Notes: a model not told the origin generated them from the sequence alone. A stretch of DNA of 64,000 nucleotides from ZC4RG30 sp965652645 (GCA_965652645.1 CBFGXE010000009.1:1-64000); one strand, 5' to 3'. Counted from the first letter of the stretch, positions 32,477 to 42,308 are shown. Numbers and translations are program-made.

Positions 32477-33490
32477 ATGTACAGCGCCCGCCGCAGCGAT
32501 TACGACGTCACCAACACGGTGCGGGTGTCTTCCGCGCCCGAGGTGCGCGATGCGGTCAAGGATCTGCTGGCCCGCTGCTGGCCGGAGCTGGCCTTTGCGC
32601 CGCTGGCCCGCGCCTTCCACGATTTCGAGCTGGCCTTCACCGGCCGCATGCCCGGCTACTTCGGCGTCGACACCGTCTACCACGACCAGCAGCACACGCT
32701 GGACGTGACGCTGGCCATGGCGCGGCTGGTGACCGGCTACGAACTGAAGCACGCCGGCACCGACCAGGCCCTGGGCGCGGAGCGCGCGGCGCTGGGCATC
32801 TTCCTCGCCCTGTTCCATGACATCGGCTACCTGCGCGAGCGCGGCGAAGAGGCGCTCAATGGCGCCGAGTTCACCCGCAACCATGTGTCGCGCAGCGCGC
32901 GTTTCCTGAACTTCTACCTGCCCACGGTGGGCTTCGGGCAGTTCGCGCCGCTGGCTGCCGAGCTGGTGCATTTCACCGGCTATGAAAAGACCTTCGAGCA
33001 GATCGGCGCCACCGTCACCGATCCGCGCGACATCGCCCTGGGCCACCTGCTCGGCACCGCCGACATGATTGCCCAGATGGCCGACCGCTGTTACCTGGAA
33101 AAATGCCGCGACCGGCTGTACCCGGAGTTCGTGCTGGGCGGCGTGGCGCTGCAGGTGGGTCCCGGCGGCGACCGTGGCGTGCGTTATTCCTCCGGCCTCG
33201 ACCTGCTGCGCCAGACCCCGCAGTTCATGCAGGACACCATCAGCAAGCGCCTGGATGCCGCCTTCGGCAGTGCCTACCGCTACGTGGAAGTGCTGTTCGA
33301 GGGCCGCAATCCCTACATGGAAGCCATCCAGCGCAGCCTGGATTTCCTGCAGCAGGTGCTGCGCGGGGAGAACTGGCGCATGCTGCGCCGGACGCCGCGC
33401 GTGTACACCGCGCACCCGGACCCGCTGTCCAGCGTGCGCGGGCTGATGTCCACCTACCTCAAGCGGGCCTGGTCAAGGCAGCCGCGCTGA
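32477..33490 (+). CDS. HD-domain phosphohydrolase-like protein
   Basis: A 337-residue cytosolic protein. YHDQQHTLDVT and FLALFHDIGYLRERG carry the His and His-Asp ligands of an HD/PDEase metal site, and HLLGTADMIAQMADRCY supplies a further Asp as in cyclic-nucleotide-type HD enzymes. No second domain is recognised. The activity (cyclic nucleotide, nucleotide or other phosphoester hydrolysis) is unknown. TAGACT precedes the ATG by nine bases. It overlaps the VanY-like gene tail to tail by 32 bases. Confidence 0.75.
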   Translation: MYSARRSDYDVTNTVRVSSAPEVRDAVKDLLARCWPELAFAPLARAFHDFELAFTGRMPGYFGVDTVYHDQQHTLDVTLAMARLVTGYELKHAGTDQALGAERAALGIFLALFHDIGYLRERGEEALNGAEFTRNHVSRSARFLNFYLPTVGFGQFAPLAAELVHFTGYEKTFEQIGATVTDPRDIALGHLLGTADMIAQMADRCYLEKCRDRLYPEFVLGGVALQVGPGGDRGVRYSSGLDLLRQTPQFMQDTISKRLDAAFGSAYRYVEVLFEGRNPYMEAIQRSLDFLQQVLRGENWRMLRRTPRVYTAHPDPLSSVRGLMSTYLKRAWSRQPR

Positions 33491-34187
33491 GCGCGCCCGC
33501 CGGCGGCGCATCCACGTTGCGCACGTAGCGTTCGAGGATTTCCGGCAACTGCCTTTCGACTGCAGCACGGGCTTCGATGCCGGCCGCATCCAGCGCGTCA
33601 CGCAATGCCCCCAGCGAGAACTGCTGCAGCGCCGCCCCGGCCACGGCGGCATGGCTCAGGTGCCAGGGCTCGGGCTGCACGCCGCCGCGCCAGGTGGCGT
33701 AGGGCCGATAGAACCCGAACTGCGCCGCATGCCGGTTGAGCCAGGCATCCAGCCGCGCGAACACTCCGCCGGGCGCGTATTCCTCCGGCAGCACCTGCAG
33801 CCGGTAGCCGGGCGGCATGGCCGCGGCATCCATCACGTCGAAGTCCGTGCCCCAGTGGTGGCGGCTGGCGCCGGGCAGCGCCGACCAGTGCAGGATGGCG
33901 GCCACGCGCGCGTCCTCGTCCAGTGCCCCGGCATCCAGCAGCCGGCCGGCCGCATCACGCAGCTCCCGCTCGCCACGCGCCTTGCCATTCCAGATGGCCA
34001 GCTGCCGGTCGAAGTCACGGAAGGAGGAGAACGGCACCAGGTCGATGCCCTCCCCGGCCGCGGCCGCCCGCATGGCCAGGAACGGCTCCACTACGGCATG
34101 ATGCAACGCACAAGGGGGATCGGTGAGGTCGCGGATATGGCCCCGGCTGCGCCCCGTGAGTTCGCTATCAGAAAAGACTGGGGTCAT
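33459..34187 (-). CDS. VanY-like D-alanyl-D-alanine carboxypeptidase (M15)
   Basis: A 242-residue zinc peptidase. The M15B zinc signature is SRHHWGTDFDV (SxHxxGxAxD-like) and the distal EPWHLSH supplies the third ligand and catalytic residue. FSSFRDFDRQLAIWNGKA is also typical. No obvious signal peptide, so it may be cytoplasmic or use an atypical export route. ATG 34187 is preferred; a GTG at 34235 would lengthen it. It is divergent from the GGDEF/EAL gene. Role: trimming of the peptidoglycan stem peptide. Confidence 0.85.
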   Translation of the reverse strand: MTPVFSDSELTGRSRGHIRDLTDPPCALHHAVVEPFLAMRAAAAGEGIDLVPFSSFRDFDRQLAIWNGKARGERELRDAAGRLLDAGALDEDARVAAILHWSALPGASRHHWGTDFDVMDAAAMPPGYRLQVLPEEYAPGGVFARLDAWLNRHAAQFGFYRPYATWRGGVQPEPWHLSHAAVAGAALQQFSLGALRDALDAAGIEARAAVERQLPEILERYVRNVDAPPAGALSAAALTRPA

Positions 34188-34250
34188 GCGCGGAACAGGG
34201 GCCTTTCGTCGCTTTAAAGCCGCTTTTTCAGGCACTCAGGTTAACATTTC

Positions 34251-36317
34251 ATGACCTTGCGCAGCCTGAAGACCAAGTTCGCCCTCACTGGCGCGGCCAT
34301 CGGCCTGCTGCTGGTCATTGGCGTGTTCGCGCTCATCACCCTGCTCGGCGCCTCGCTCTCACCGGTGCAGTGGTTGGCCATCCCCATCGCGCTCGCCGCC
34401 ACCGGCGGTGCCGCATGGCTGGCCTTCGCCATGGGGCGGCGCATCACGAACGAGCTGGAACAGCTCAACGTCAGCACCCACCGCATGGCCGAGGGCGACT
34501 TCACCCAGCCTGTCAGGGCGCTGCGCGATGACGAGCTCGGCGACCTGCAGCGCACCGTCGACCTGATGCGCAAGAGCCTGGCCGACACCACCATCACCAA
34601 GAACTACCTGGACAATGTGCTCAACAGCATGGTGGATGCGGTGTTCGTGGTGCGCCCGGACGGCACCATCCGCTCCACCAATCTTGCGGCGCAGCGACTG
34701 ACCGGCGCGCCGGCGGTGGAACTGGTGGACCGGCATATCGGCTCGCTGCTCTCCGCGCCGGACCTCGCCGAGGCCGAGCGGGTGCAGAAGGCCAGCGAAT
34801 CCGGCGAGGCGCTGATGCGCACCACCGCCGGACAGACCATCCCGGTGTCCTTCTCCTCCTCCATCCTGGATTCGGCGGATCCGCAGTTCCACGGCCACAT
34901 CTATGTCGCCCGCGACATCACCGACCGCAAGCGCGCCGAGCGGCGCATCCGCTACCTGGCCCGTTATGACGCGCTGACCAAGATTCCCAACCGCATGCAG
35001 TTCCAGCACCTGCTGCAGCAGGCCATCGCGCGCGCGCTGCGCACGCGCACGGGCCTCGCGCTGCTGTACCTGGACATGGACCATTTCAAGGAGGTGAACG
35101 ACACCTTCGGCCATGGCGCGGGCGACCGCGTGCTCGAGGCGCTCACCGAGCGGCTCACCAGCTCGCTGCCGGCCGACACCGTGCTCGGCCGCCTGGCCGG
35201 CGACGAGTTCGCGCTGTTCATCGACGGCATCTCCGAGAGCACGGCGCGCGAGGTGGTGCGGCATCTCTCGCAGGAAATCCTCGGCGCCGTGGCACAGCCC
35301 TTCTACGTGGGCGGGCAGGAAGTGTTCCTGTCGGCCAGCATCGGCGTGGCGCTGTGCCCCCGCGATGCGGAGAACGTGATCGACCTGATCCGCAATGCCG
35401 ACGCGGCGATGTATTACTCCAAGCAGAACGGCGGCAACTCCTGCGCCTTCTACTCCCCGGAGATGAACGCCGCCTCGGTGGAGCGGCTGATGCTCAAGAG
35501 CAAGCTCAAGCGCGCCATCGAGCGCGATGAGTTCGTGGTGGCCTACATGCCCAAGGTGGACGTCACCGACGGGCGCATCGTGGGCGCCGAGGCGCTGCTG
35601 CGCTGGCGCCTGCCCGGCCACGGCGACATCCCGCCCGCCCAGTTCATCCCGCTGGCGGAGGAGAACAACCTCATCAGCAGCATCGGCGAGTGGGTGCTCA
35701 ACCGCGTGTGCCTGGACTACCGCGCGCTCTCCAGCGCCGGCCGCGCGCCGGGCCGCATCGCGCTGAACCTGTCGCTGAAGCAGCTGCGCCAGGCCAGCTT
35801 CATCCTCGACTACCGCTCGGTGTTCGAGAGCCATGGCGTTTCGCCCTCGCACCTGGAGCTGGAGATCACCGAAAGCACCCTGATGGCCAACCCCAAGCGC
35901 ACCATCGGCATGCTCAAGGAACTGGCCGCGCTGGGCGTGCACCTGGCCATCGACGACTTCGGCACCGGTTATTCCTCGCTGTCAGCGCTGCAGCAGTTCC
36001 CCATCGGCACGCTGAAGATCGACCAGTCCTTCGTGCGCGAGGCCAACCTCGACCACAACGACGCCACCATCGTGCGCACCATCATCGAGATGGGCCGCAG
36101 CCTGGGCATGGATGTGGTCGCCGAGGGCGTGGAAACCGAGGGGCAGCTGAATTTCCTGCGCTCGGCCGGTTGCGACTTCGCGCAGGGCCAGCTGTTCGGC
36201 GAGCCCTGCTCGGCCGAGGCGCTGGGCGCGCTGCTGTCGCGGCAGGTGGCCACGGGCCGCTCGCCCTTCCCGGTGTTCGAGCAGGACGGTCCCGCCGTGC
36301 TCGATGGCCGGGCCTGA
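34251..36317 (+). CDS. HAMP-PAS-GGDEF-EAL cyclic-di-GMP signalling protein
   Basis: Membrane protein of 688 residues: two transmembrane segments (about 10-35 and 42-62) with almost no periplasmic loop, HAMP (about 62-115), PAS (about 120-230), GGDEF and EAL. The GGDEF signature is RLAGDEFALF, so the first Gly is Ala, which may weaken or abolish cyclase activity. The EAL half keeps EALLRW, LELEITES, DDFGTGYSSL, KIDQSFV and VVAEGVET, so phosphodiesterase activity is likely. The lack of a periplasmic loop argues for cytoplasmic sensing by PAS. Confidence 0.92.
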   Translation: MTLRSLKTKFALTGAAIGLLLVIGVFALITLLGASLSPVQWLAIPIALAATGGAAWLAFAMGRRITNELEQLNVSTHRMAEGDFTQPVRALRDDELGDLQRTVDLMRKSLADTTITKNYLDNVLNSMVDAVFVVRPDGTIRSTNLAAQRLTGAPAVELVDRHIGSLLSAPDLAEAERVQKASESGEALMRTTAGQTIPVSFSSSILDSADPQFHGHIYVARDITDRKRAERRIRYLARYDALTKIPNRMQFQHLLQQAIARALRTRTGLALLYLDMDHFKEVNDTFGHGAGDRVLEALTERLTSSLPADTVLGRLAGDEFALFIDGISESTAREVVRHLSQEILGAVAQPFYVGGQEVFLSASIGVALCPRDAENVIDLIRNADAAMYYSKQNGGNSCAFYSPEMNAASVERLMLKSKLKRAIERDEFVVAYMPKVDVTDGRIVGAEALLRWRLPGHGDIPPAQFIPLAEENNLISSIGEWVLNRVCLDYRALSSAGRAPGRIALNLSLKQLRQASFILDYRSVFESHGVSPSHLELEITESTLMANPKRTIGMLKELAALGVHLAIDDFGTGYSSLSALQQFPIGTLKIDQSFVREANLDHNDATIVRTIIEMGRSLGMDVVAEGVETEGQLNFLRSAGCDFAQGQLFGEPCSAEALGALLSRQVATGRSPFPVFEQDGPAVLDGRA

Positions 36318-37884
36318 GCCAGGCCGCAGGCCGGGCATCCCGCTGGTGAAGCCGCCGCGCCGCCGGTGGCGAAGGCTGCTGCTGGTGCCAGCGGCGTTGT
36401 GGCTCGCGCTGGCGATCTGGCACACGCACAAGCCCCTGCCCGAAGGCGTGCGCGTGGAGGGCGCCCTGGTCAGCGTGTCGCCCGACCGCCTGCAGTTCCT
36501 GGCCGATGTCACCGCCGCGGATGCCGCGGGGCGGCGCGTGCAGCAGCACGCCATCCACGCTGCCATGCTCGAGATGGTGCGCAACGCGCGCGACCTGCTG
36601 GTGCTCGACTACTTCCTGTTCAACGGGCAGGGCGGCCCGCGGGGACCGCTGGCGTATGAAGGCGGCTTGTGGCGCGTCTCCACCGCGCTGGTCGATGCGC
36701 TGCGTGAACTGAAGCAGTCGCAGCCGGCGCTGCCGGTGCTGCTGCTGGTGGATCCCATCAACGACTACTACCGCGGCACCCCGCCGCCTGACATCGCCGC
36801 GCTGCAGGCACTGGGCATCGACGTGGCCGTGACCCGGCTGGATGGCCTGCGCGACTCCAATCCCGCCTACAGCGCCACCTGGCGGCTGTTGTTCGGCTGG
36901 TGGCTGGACACGGAGGGTGAAGGTGCCTTCCCCAATGTGCTCGACGGCGCGGGGCCACGCCTGAAAGCCGGCGCGCTGCTGCGGCTGCCGAACTTCAAGG
37001 CCAACCACCGCAAGGTGATCCTCACGGGTGATGGTGCCGGCTCGCTGGTGGGCATCATCTCCTCCGGCAATCCGCACGATGCCAGCAGCGCGCATTCCAA
37101 CGTGGCACTGCGCGTGGAGGGCGAGGCCCTGCGCGCGTTGCTCGACAGCGAGCTGGCCATCGCGCAGCAGGCTGGCATCGCCGGGGAGAGGCTGGCGAAG
37201 TTCCGGGCAACGCCGGCGACAGCACCCGCGTACTCATCCGCGGCCGCGGCCGCACCAGCGACAGTGCCCGAGGAATCCCCAAGCGCCGGCCCCGCGCGCG
37301 TCGGCATCCTCACCGAGGGCGCCATCCGCGAGGTGCTGCTGCAGCAGCTGGATGCCGCGGACGCGGGCGATGCCATCGACGTGGCCCAGTTCTACCTCTC
37401 GGACCAGGGCGTGCTCGATGCGCTGCTGGCCGCTGCACGCCGCGGCGCCACGGTGCGTCTGCTGCTGGACCCCAACCAGGATGCCTTCGGCTTCAGCAAG
37501 TCCGGCATCCCGAACCGGCCGCTGGCCAACGCCCTGGTACGGCGCAGCGACGGGGCCATCCAGTTGCGCTGGTATCGCACGCACGGCGAGCAGTTCCATT
37601 CCAAGCTGGCCATGGTGCGTTCCGGCGGACGGTTGTGGTTCACCCTGGGTTCGGCAAACTTCACCCGTCGCAACATCGGCGACTACAACCTCGAGGCCAA
37701 CGTGCAGGTGCAATGCGCCAGTGACAGCGCGCCGGGGCGCGAGGTGACGGACTGGTTCGAGGCAATGTGGAGCAATGCCGGCGGCCTGGTGCATACGGAC
37801 GACGCCAGCCGCTGGACCGAGGACAGCCGTGCACGCTACCTGCGCGCGCGCCTCATGGAGGCTACCGGCCTGTCGACGTTCTAG
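36304..37884 (+). CDS. Phospholipase D-like protein
   Basis: A 526-residue protein with an N-terminal membrane anchor (about 20-38) and two PLD half-domains. The HxK cores are NHRKVILTGDG and EQFHSKLAMV, followed by SGNPHDASSAHSN and GSANFTRRNIGDYNLEAN. The Asp that normally completes each HKD motif is not at its usual position, so it is a divergent PLD-like or cardiolipin-synthase-like enzyme. The ATG overlaps the end of the GGDEF/EAL gene by 14 bases, so the two are coupled. It converges on the MCE lipid-transport operon. Confidence 0.82.
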   Translation: MAGPEPGRRPGIPLVKPPRRRWRRLLLVPAALWLALAIWHTHKPLPEGVRVEGALVSVSPDRLQFLADVTAADAAGRRVQQHAIHAAMLEMVRNARDLLVLDYFLFNGQGGPRGPLAYEGGLWRVSTALVDALRELKQSQPALPVLLLVDPINDYYRGTPPPDIAALQALGIDVAVTRLDGLRDSNPAYSATWRLLFGWWLDTEGEGAFPNVLDGAGPRLKAGALLRLPNFKANHRKVILTGDGAGSLVGIISSGNPHDASSAHSNVALRVEGEALRALLDSELAIAQQAGIAGERLAKFRATPATAPAYSSAAAAAPATVPEESPSAGPARVGILTEGAIREVLLQQLDAADAGDAIDVAQFYLSDQGVLDALLAAARRGATVRLLLDPNQDAFGFSKSGIPNRPLANALVRRSDGAIQLRWYRTHGEQFHSKLAMVRSGGRLWFTLGSANFTRRNIGDYNLEANVQVQCASDSAPGREVTDWFEAMWSNAGGLVHTDDASRWTEDSRARYLRARLMEATGLSTF

Positions 37885-37923
37885 GCTTGCGGGCGCGATT
37901 CCCGGGACCTGGTGCCTTGATGC

Positions 37924-38583
37924 TCAGCGCGCCGGTGCCGGACGCGCCGGTGTCGCTTCCGCCTGCAGCGTGGCGTTCGCGGCCGCCGTCGCCTTGCTGC
38001 GCACTTCTTCCATCGCCCGCTGCGCCGCGCGCTCGAAGGCGCCCACGATGGCCGCCATGCGGTTCTCCGCCGTCGGCACGCGTGCCTCGGCATCGCAGTT
38101 GCCCACCACGCGCCGCGGCGAGGTGTCCACCAGCAGGCACTGCAGCGTCACGCGCACCACGGGCGCGCCGCCACCGGGTCCGTATTCGGCCTCGAAATGC
38201 CGGGCCGTGAGCTGCAGCTCGAACTGTGCCGGGCCGGCGCTGCGCCCGCCACCCACCACGGTGGTGAAACTGCCATCCAGTGAATGCAGGGCGAAGGCCG
38301 CCAGCACCTCGGGCAACGACCCGCCCCAGCGGCTGGCCGCGAAATAGTCCAGCTCGTTGCCCGGCCGCGTCAGCGCCAGGCGGTAGGTGTCGAGCCCCGG
38401 ATGCACCTGCGGCCGCACCACGCTGAGCACCGCCGCCACCGGCGTTGCACCCTGGGCCGGCGCGGCGCGCAGCACATACAGGCGGTCCGGCTCCGTCCTG
38501 CCACCACCGAACACACCGCAACCCGCCAGCAGCATGGCCGCCAGCGCGCAGGCGGAACCCCGCACCAGGTGCAGCCGATTCAT
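37924..38583 (-). CDS. PqiC/LAP-type transport auxiliary lipoprotein
   Basis: A 219-residue lipoprotein (lipobox LLAGC). The domain with LYVLRAAP, VRPQVHPGLDTYRLALTRPGNELDYFAASRW and the C-terminal long helix is the ABC-type transport auxiliary component of MCE systems. It overlaps the mlaD-like start by four bases. Expected to sit on the inner leaflet of the outer membrane and to link the MCE complex to it. Confidence 0.85.
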   Translation of the reverse strand: MNRLHLVRGSACALAAMLLAGCGVFGGGRTEPDRLYVLRAAPAQGATPVAAVLSVVRPQVHPGLDTYRLALTRPGNELDYFAASRWGGSLPEVLAAFALHSLDGSFTTVVGGGRSAGPAQFELQLTARHFEAEYGPGGGAPVVRVTLQCLLVDTSPRRVVGNCDAEARVPTAENRMAAIVGAFERAAQRAMEEVRSKATAAANATLQAEATPARPAPAR

Positions 38584-39518
38584 CGCGGCACCTCCACGCC
38601 GTGGGCCGGCGTGCGATAGATGATCTGCGAGGGATTCTCCTTCAGCCCGCGCGCCAGTTCGCGCAGCTCATCCGCGGCCTGCTGCGCGGCCTCCAGCGTC
38701 AGCTGCAGCTGCGGCAGCCCCTGCTGGGTGAAGGAGGCAAGGCCGGGGCGGTTGTCCTGCACCATCGCGCTCACGTTCGACGCGGCATCATCCAGGTGCT
38801 GCGCGGTGACGTTGAGGCGGTCGACCAGTTCGGTCGCCTTGACGGCCAGGTCCCCGGTGGTGGTGTCGAGGTTGGCCGCCAGGCTGCGCGCGGCGCGCGT
38901 GGCCTCGGCCATCTCCCCGAGCAGGGCATTGGCGCGGTTCATGGTGGCGGGCAGCTGCTGCGCCACCGTGTTGAGGTTCTGGATCATCGCGGAAATCGCC
39001 TCCGCATTCTCGGACGAGAAGACTTCCTGGGCACTGTCGAGCAGCTCGGCGATGGTGCCGGCAAGCTCCGGCAGCGCGCTGAGGAAGGCATCGAAACCCG
39101 AGCGCATCGAGGCAATCACCGGGTAACGCTCGCTGGGCACCGGCGGCAGCACGGTGGAATTGGGCCCCACGCGCAGCAGGTCGATGTACAGCAGGCCGGT
39201 GGCGAAGCTGAGGATGGACAGGCTGGCCGCGGTGTTGTCGGAGATGGGCGCGGACTGGTCGATGTCCACGATCACCTGCACCCGCTCGGGGCTGCGCGGA
39301 TCGACGCGGATGCGGCGGATCTTGCCCACCTCGACGCCGAGGTAACGCACCGAGCTGCCCTCGGACAGTCCCGTGACCGAGCCGGGAAAGTAGATCTCGT
39401 AACGCTGGTAGTTGCGGCTGTCGCGCCCCTCGGAATACCAGTACACAAAACCGCCCGCCAGGCCGATCGCCAGCAGCACGAACGCGCCCACCGCGGCGTA
39501 GTTGGCCCTACGCTCCAT
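38580..39518 (-). CDS. mlaD: MCE-domain (MlaD-like) substrate-binding protein
   Basis: A 312-residue inner-membrane-anchored protein: one transmembrane segment (about 8-28), an MCE domain (YEIYFPGSVTGLSEGSSVRYLGVEVGKI), and a long C-terminal helical region (about 150-300). The extended helix is longer than that of E. coli MlaD (183 residues) and resembles single-MCE proteins whose helices form a periplasmic needle (PqiB/Mce1-like behaviour). Its start overlaps the end of the ATPase gene by 11 bases. Confidence 0.9.
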   Translation of the reverse strand: MERRANYAAVGAFVLLAIGLAGGFVYWYSEGRDSRNYQRYEIYFPGSVTGLSEGSSVRYLGVEVGKIRRIRVDPRSPERVQVIVDIDQSAPISDNTAASLSILSFATGLLYIDLLRVGPNSTVLPPVPSERYPVIASMRSGFDAFLSALPELAGTIAELLDSAQEVFSSENAEAISAMIQNLNTVAQQLPATMNRANALLGEMAEATRAARSLAANLDTTTGDLAVKATELVDRLNVTAQHLDDAASNVSAMVQDNRPGLASFTQQGLPQLQLTLEAAQQAADELRELARGLKENPSQIIYRTPAHGVEVPR

Positions 39519-40296
39519 GCTTCGCCCCCGCGCCCGAGAAACGCGCCGCGCGCGTGCCGCGGAAATACGCCTGGATCCACGGATGTGGATGCTCGACGAT
39601 GCGCTCGCGCGTGTCCTGCACCAGCCTGCGGTCGACGATGACGCCCACCCGCTGGCAGATGCGGAAGATCGTGTCGAGGTCGTGCGTGATCATCACGACG
39701 GTGAGTTGCAGCTCATTCTGCAGATAGGCTATCAGATCATCGAAGGCCGCGGCGCTGATCGGGTCGAGCCCGGAAGTCGGTTCGTCCAGGAACAGCAGCT
39801 GCGGATCCAGCGCGAGCGCACGGGCCAGTGCCGCGCGCTTGATCATGCCGCCGGACAGCTGTGCAGGATATTTGTGCAGGGCGTCTTCCGGCAGTCCTAC
39901 AAGCCTGAGCTTCAGCAGCGCCAGCTCGTCCATCGCCCGGCTGGTCAGCGACAGGTGCTCCACCATGGGCAGCTGGATGTTCTCGCGCACGGTCAGCGCG
40001 GAGAACAGCGCCCCGTGCTGGAAGGTCACGCCATAACGGGCCTTGGCCGCGGTGAGCGCACGGCCGTGCAGGCGCGTCATGTCCACGCCCTCCAGCTTCA
40101 CGCTGCCCTCCTGCGGCTGGTGCAGCCCGAGGATGGTCCGGAGCAGCACCGACTTGCCGCTGCCGGAACTGCCCAGCAGGCCGAACACCTCGCCCCGCCG
40201 CACCTGCATGTCGAGGTGATCGTGCACCAGCTGGCGACCGAAGCGGTTCACCACGCCGCGCACCTCCACCGCCAGTTGTTCTTCGCCGGCGGCCAT
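39508..40296 (-). CDS. mlaF: MCE-system ABC ATPase (MlaF-like)
   Basis: A 262-residue ATPase with Walker A GSSGSGKS, Q-loop, signature LSGGMIKRAALARAL and Walker B LLFLDEPTSGLDP. The SGGM-K signature is characteristic of MlaF-type proteins. Start at 40296 overlaps the permease stop (TGATG). Powers phospholipid or sterol-like lipid transfer across the envelope. Confidence 0.93.
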   Translation of the reverse strand: MAAGEEQLAVEVRGVVNRFGRQLVHDHLDMQVRRGEVFGLLGSSGSGKSVLLRTILGLHQPQEGSVKLEGVDMTRLHGRALTAAKARYGVTFQHGALFSALTVRENIQLPMVEHLSLTSRAMDELALLKLRLVGLPEDALHKYPAQLSGGMIKRAALARALALDPQLLFLDEPTSGLDPISAAAFDDLIAYLQNELQLTVVMITHDLDTIFRICQRVGVIVDRRLVQDTRERIVEHPHPWIQAYFRGTRAARFSGAGAKHGA

Positions 40297-41417
40297 CAGA
40301 AGTCGATCTCCAGGAACAGCACCGCGAACAGCGCATCGGCCAGCAGCACCAGGAAGATGGACTGCACCACGGCCACGGTGGTGAGCCGGCCCAGCTCGCG
40401 CGCCGAGCCGCGCACCTGGAAGCCGCGGTAGGTGCCGGCCAGCGCGATCAGGGCCGCGAACACCGGCGCCTTCACCAGCCCCGCCCAGAACGTGGTGGGC
40501 GCGATGGCCTCGTTGGCACGCGCGATGAACTGCGCCAGCGGCATGTCCAGCAGCCAGTTGCACAGCAGCGCCCCGCCGGCCATGCCCACCAGGTCGGCAA
40601 TCACCGTGAGCAGCGGCAGCGCGATGATCATGCCGAGGATGCGCGGCAGCACCAGCGTCTCCACGGCGTCCACGCCGATGGCATCCAGCGCGTCCACTTC
40701 TTCGTTCAGCCGCATCGAGCCGATCTCCGCGGCAAAGGCGCTGCCGGTGCGGCCGGCCACGATGATGGCAGTGAGCAGCACGCCCAGCTCGCGCAGCACG
40801 CCCACGGTGATCAGGTCGACCACGTAGATGTCGGCCCCGTAGTTGCGCAGCTGGCTGGCCGCCATGTAGGCCACGATCACGCTGATCAGGAAGGCGATCA
40901 GCGACACCACGGGAATGGCGGTGATGCCCGTGTCGTAGATGTGGCGCGCCACCGAGATGGGCCGCAGCGATCGCCAGTGCACCAGGGAATTGAAGAACGC
41001 CACGGCGGCGTGGCCCACGAAGTCCAGCCCGTCGCGCAGCCCCTGGATGCGCTCCACCGTGGACTTGCCCAGCGACTCGACGATGCTGAAGTTCACCTCC
41101 GAGCGCAGCCCGGGCGGCTTGTCCTCCGCGCCGGCATGCAGCGCGGTGCGCACCAGCACCAGGGTGGAGGGTTCCGGCTCGGCGAAGGACACGCCGATGC
41201 CGCGGCCGGTGAGGATGCGCGTCAGTTCATCCAGCGCCCAGGCGCCGGCAAGGTCCAGGCGCTCCACCTCGCGCGTGGTGATGCGCACCTCGCGGATCCC
41301 GTCGAGGTCGAGCGCGACGGCCTCTTCATGGATGGCATCGAGGGCCTCCGCGCGCCAGGCGCCGCGCAGGGCCAGTTCCAGCGTCGTTTCATTGCGCCGG
41401 CCTTCGATGAAAGCCAT
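40296..41417 (-). CDS. mlaE: MCE-system permease with N-terminal STAS domain (MlaE-like)
   Basis: A 373-residue inner-membrane permease. The first about 100 residues are a STAS-like domain (LDLDGIREVRI; LAGAWALDELTRIL), fused to the MlaE permease (about 130-373) with GITAIPVVSLIAFLIS, RTGSAFAAEIGSM and EEVDALDAIG. In E. coli the STAS component is a separate protein (MlaB); the fusion is common in other proteobacteria. First gene of the permease-ATPase-MCE-lipoprotein operon. Confidence 0.92.
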   Translation of the reverse strand: MAFIEGRRNETTLELALRGAWRAEALDAIHEEAVALDLDGIREVRITTREVERLDLAGAWALDELTRILTGRGIGVSFAEPEPSTLVLVRTALHAGAEDKPPGLRSEVNFSIVESLGKSTVERIQGLRDGLDFVGHAAVAFFNSLVHWRSLRPISVARHIYDTGITAIPVVSLIAFLISVIVAYMAASQLRNYGADIYVVDLITVGVLRELGVLLTAIIVAGRTGSAFAAEIGSMRLNEEVDALDAIGVDAVETLVLPRILGMIIALPLLTVIADLVGMAGGALLCNWLLDMPLAQFIARANEAIAPTTFWAGLVKAPVFAALIALAGTYRGFQVRGSARELGRLTTVAVVQSIFLVLLADALFAVLFLEIDF

Positions 41418-41426
41418 CCAGTTCCT

Positions 41427-42308
41427 TCAGGTGTCGTCGCGATATCTCCGCAGACGGATCACGATGTACACCATAACGGCCGCCGCCGCGACCCCCAGCC
41501 ACAGGTCCGAATTGAGCAGGGGAGCAGCCCAGTCCGGGTCGGCCGTGCCGGAGATGAGCTGTTCGGGCGTGATGCCCAGCGACCAGCTGTCATCCTGCCA
41601 GGGTGCCAGCCGCCCGCCGATGAAACGGCCGATGCGGTAGGTGCCCAGCACCACCCCTTCCAGGATCACCAGCACCACCGGCGGCAGCAGGGCAAACATC
41701 AGCGGCACGCGCGTTGCCAGCACGGAAGCCAGCAGCAGGTAGGCGGCAATGGGCGAATACCACAGCACGCCCCACAGCCAGGTCATCGCGATCCGGGGCA
41801 GCATGCCGTAGGCGCCGAGGAAGGCGTCGAGGCCGATCACGCCATCCAGCGCGTTGTACCTCATCTTGAGCACCAGCAGCAGCAGCGGCAGGGCCACCGC
41901 GGCGATCAACAGCGCCACCAGTGGCGCCACCAGCAACCCCGTGCCCACCTTGGCCAGCACGGCCTGCATATCGGACACGGGCAGGGACTTCCAGAACAGG
42001 ATGCTGCGGTCCTTGCGCTCCGCATACAGGCAGTCGAGCAGGTAGGCGAAGACGACCATCGAACTCACTGCGGCCAGCACCGTCGTCAGCACGGTCATCA
42101 CGCCCCGGCCGAACAGCAGCGCCACGTCGACCGGCGCGCGCACGTCGACCATCCCCATCGGCCCTTCTCCGGGACCGAAGCTGTTCGGGCCGATGAGCGA
42201 CAGGAGGACCACGCCGGCGACGACAGCCAGTGGCGCCCGCCACAGCGCCCGGTGTTCCCAGAGTTCCCGGCGCATCAGCATGGCCAGGTGGCCGTTCCAG
42301 GCTTTCAT
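41427..42308 (-). CDS. ABC-2 type transporter permease
   Basis: A 293-residue integral membrane protein with six hydrophobic segments and the cytoplasmic motif CLYAERKDRSILFWKSLPVSD, which is typical of permeases partnered with YtrB-like ATPases. Its ATG overlaps the ATPase stop by four bases. It lies just upstream of the MCE operon on the same strand (nine-base gap), so read-through is possible. Substrate unknown; relatives are linked to envelope-stress or antimicrobial-peptide responses. Confidence 0.85.
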   Translation of the reverse strand: MKAWNGHLAMLMRRELWEHRALWRAPLAVVAGVVLLSLIGPNSFGPGEGPMGMVDVRAPVDVALLFGRGVMTVLTTVLAAVSSMVVFAYLLDCLYAERKDRSILFWKSLPVSDMQAVLAKVGTGLLVAPLVALLIAAVALPLLLLVLKMRYNALDGVIGLDAFLGAYGMLPRIAMTWLWGVLWYSPIAAYLLLASVLATRVPLMFALLPPVVLVILEGVVLGTYRIGRFIGGRLAPWQDDSWSLGITPEQLISGTADPDWAAPLLNSDLWLGVAAAAVMVYIVIRLRRYRDDT

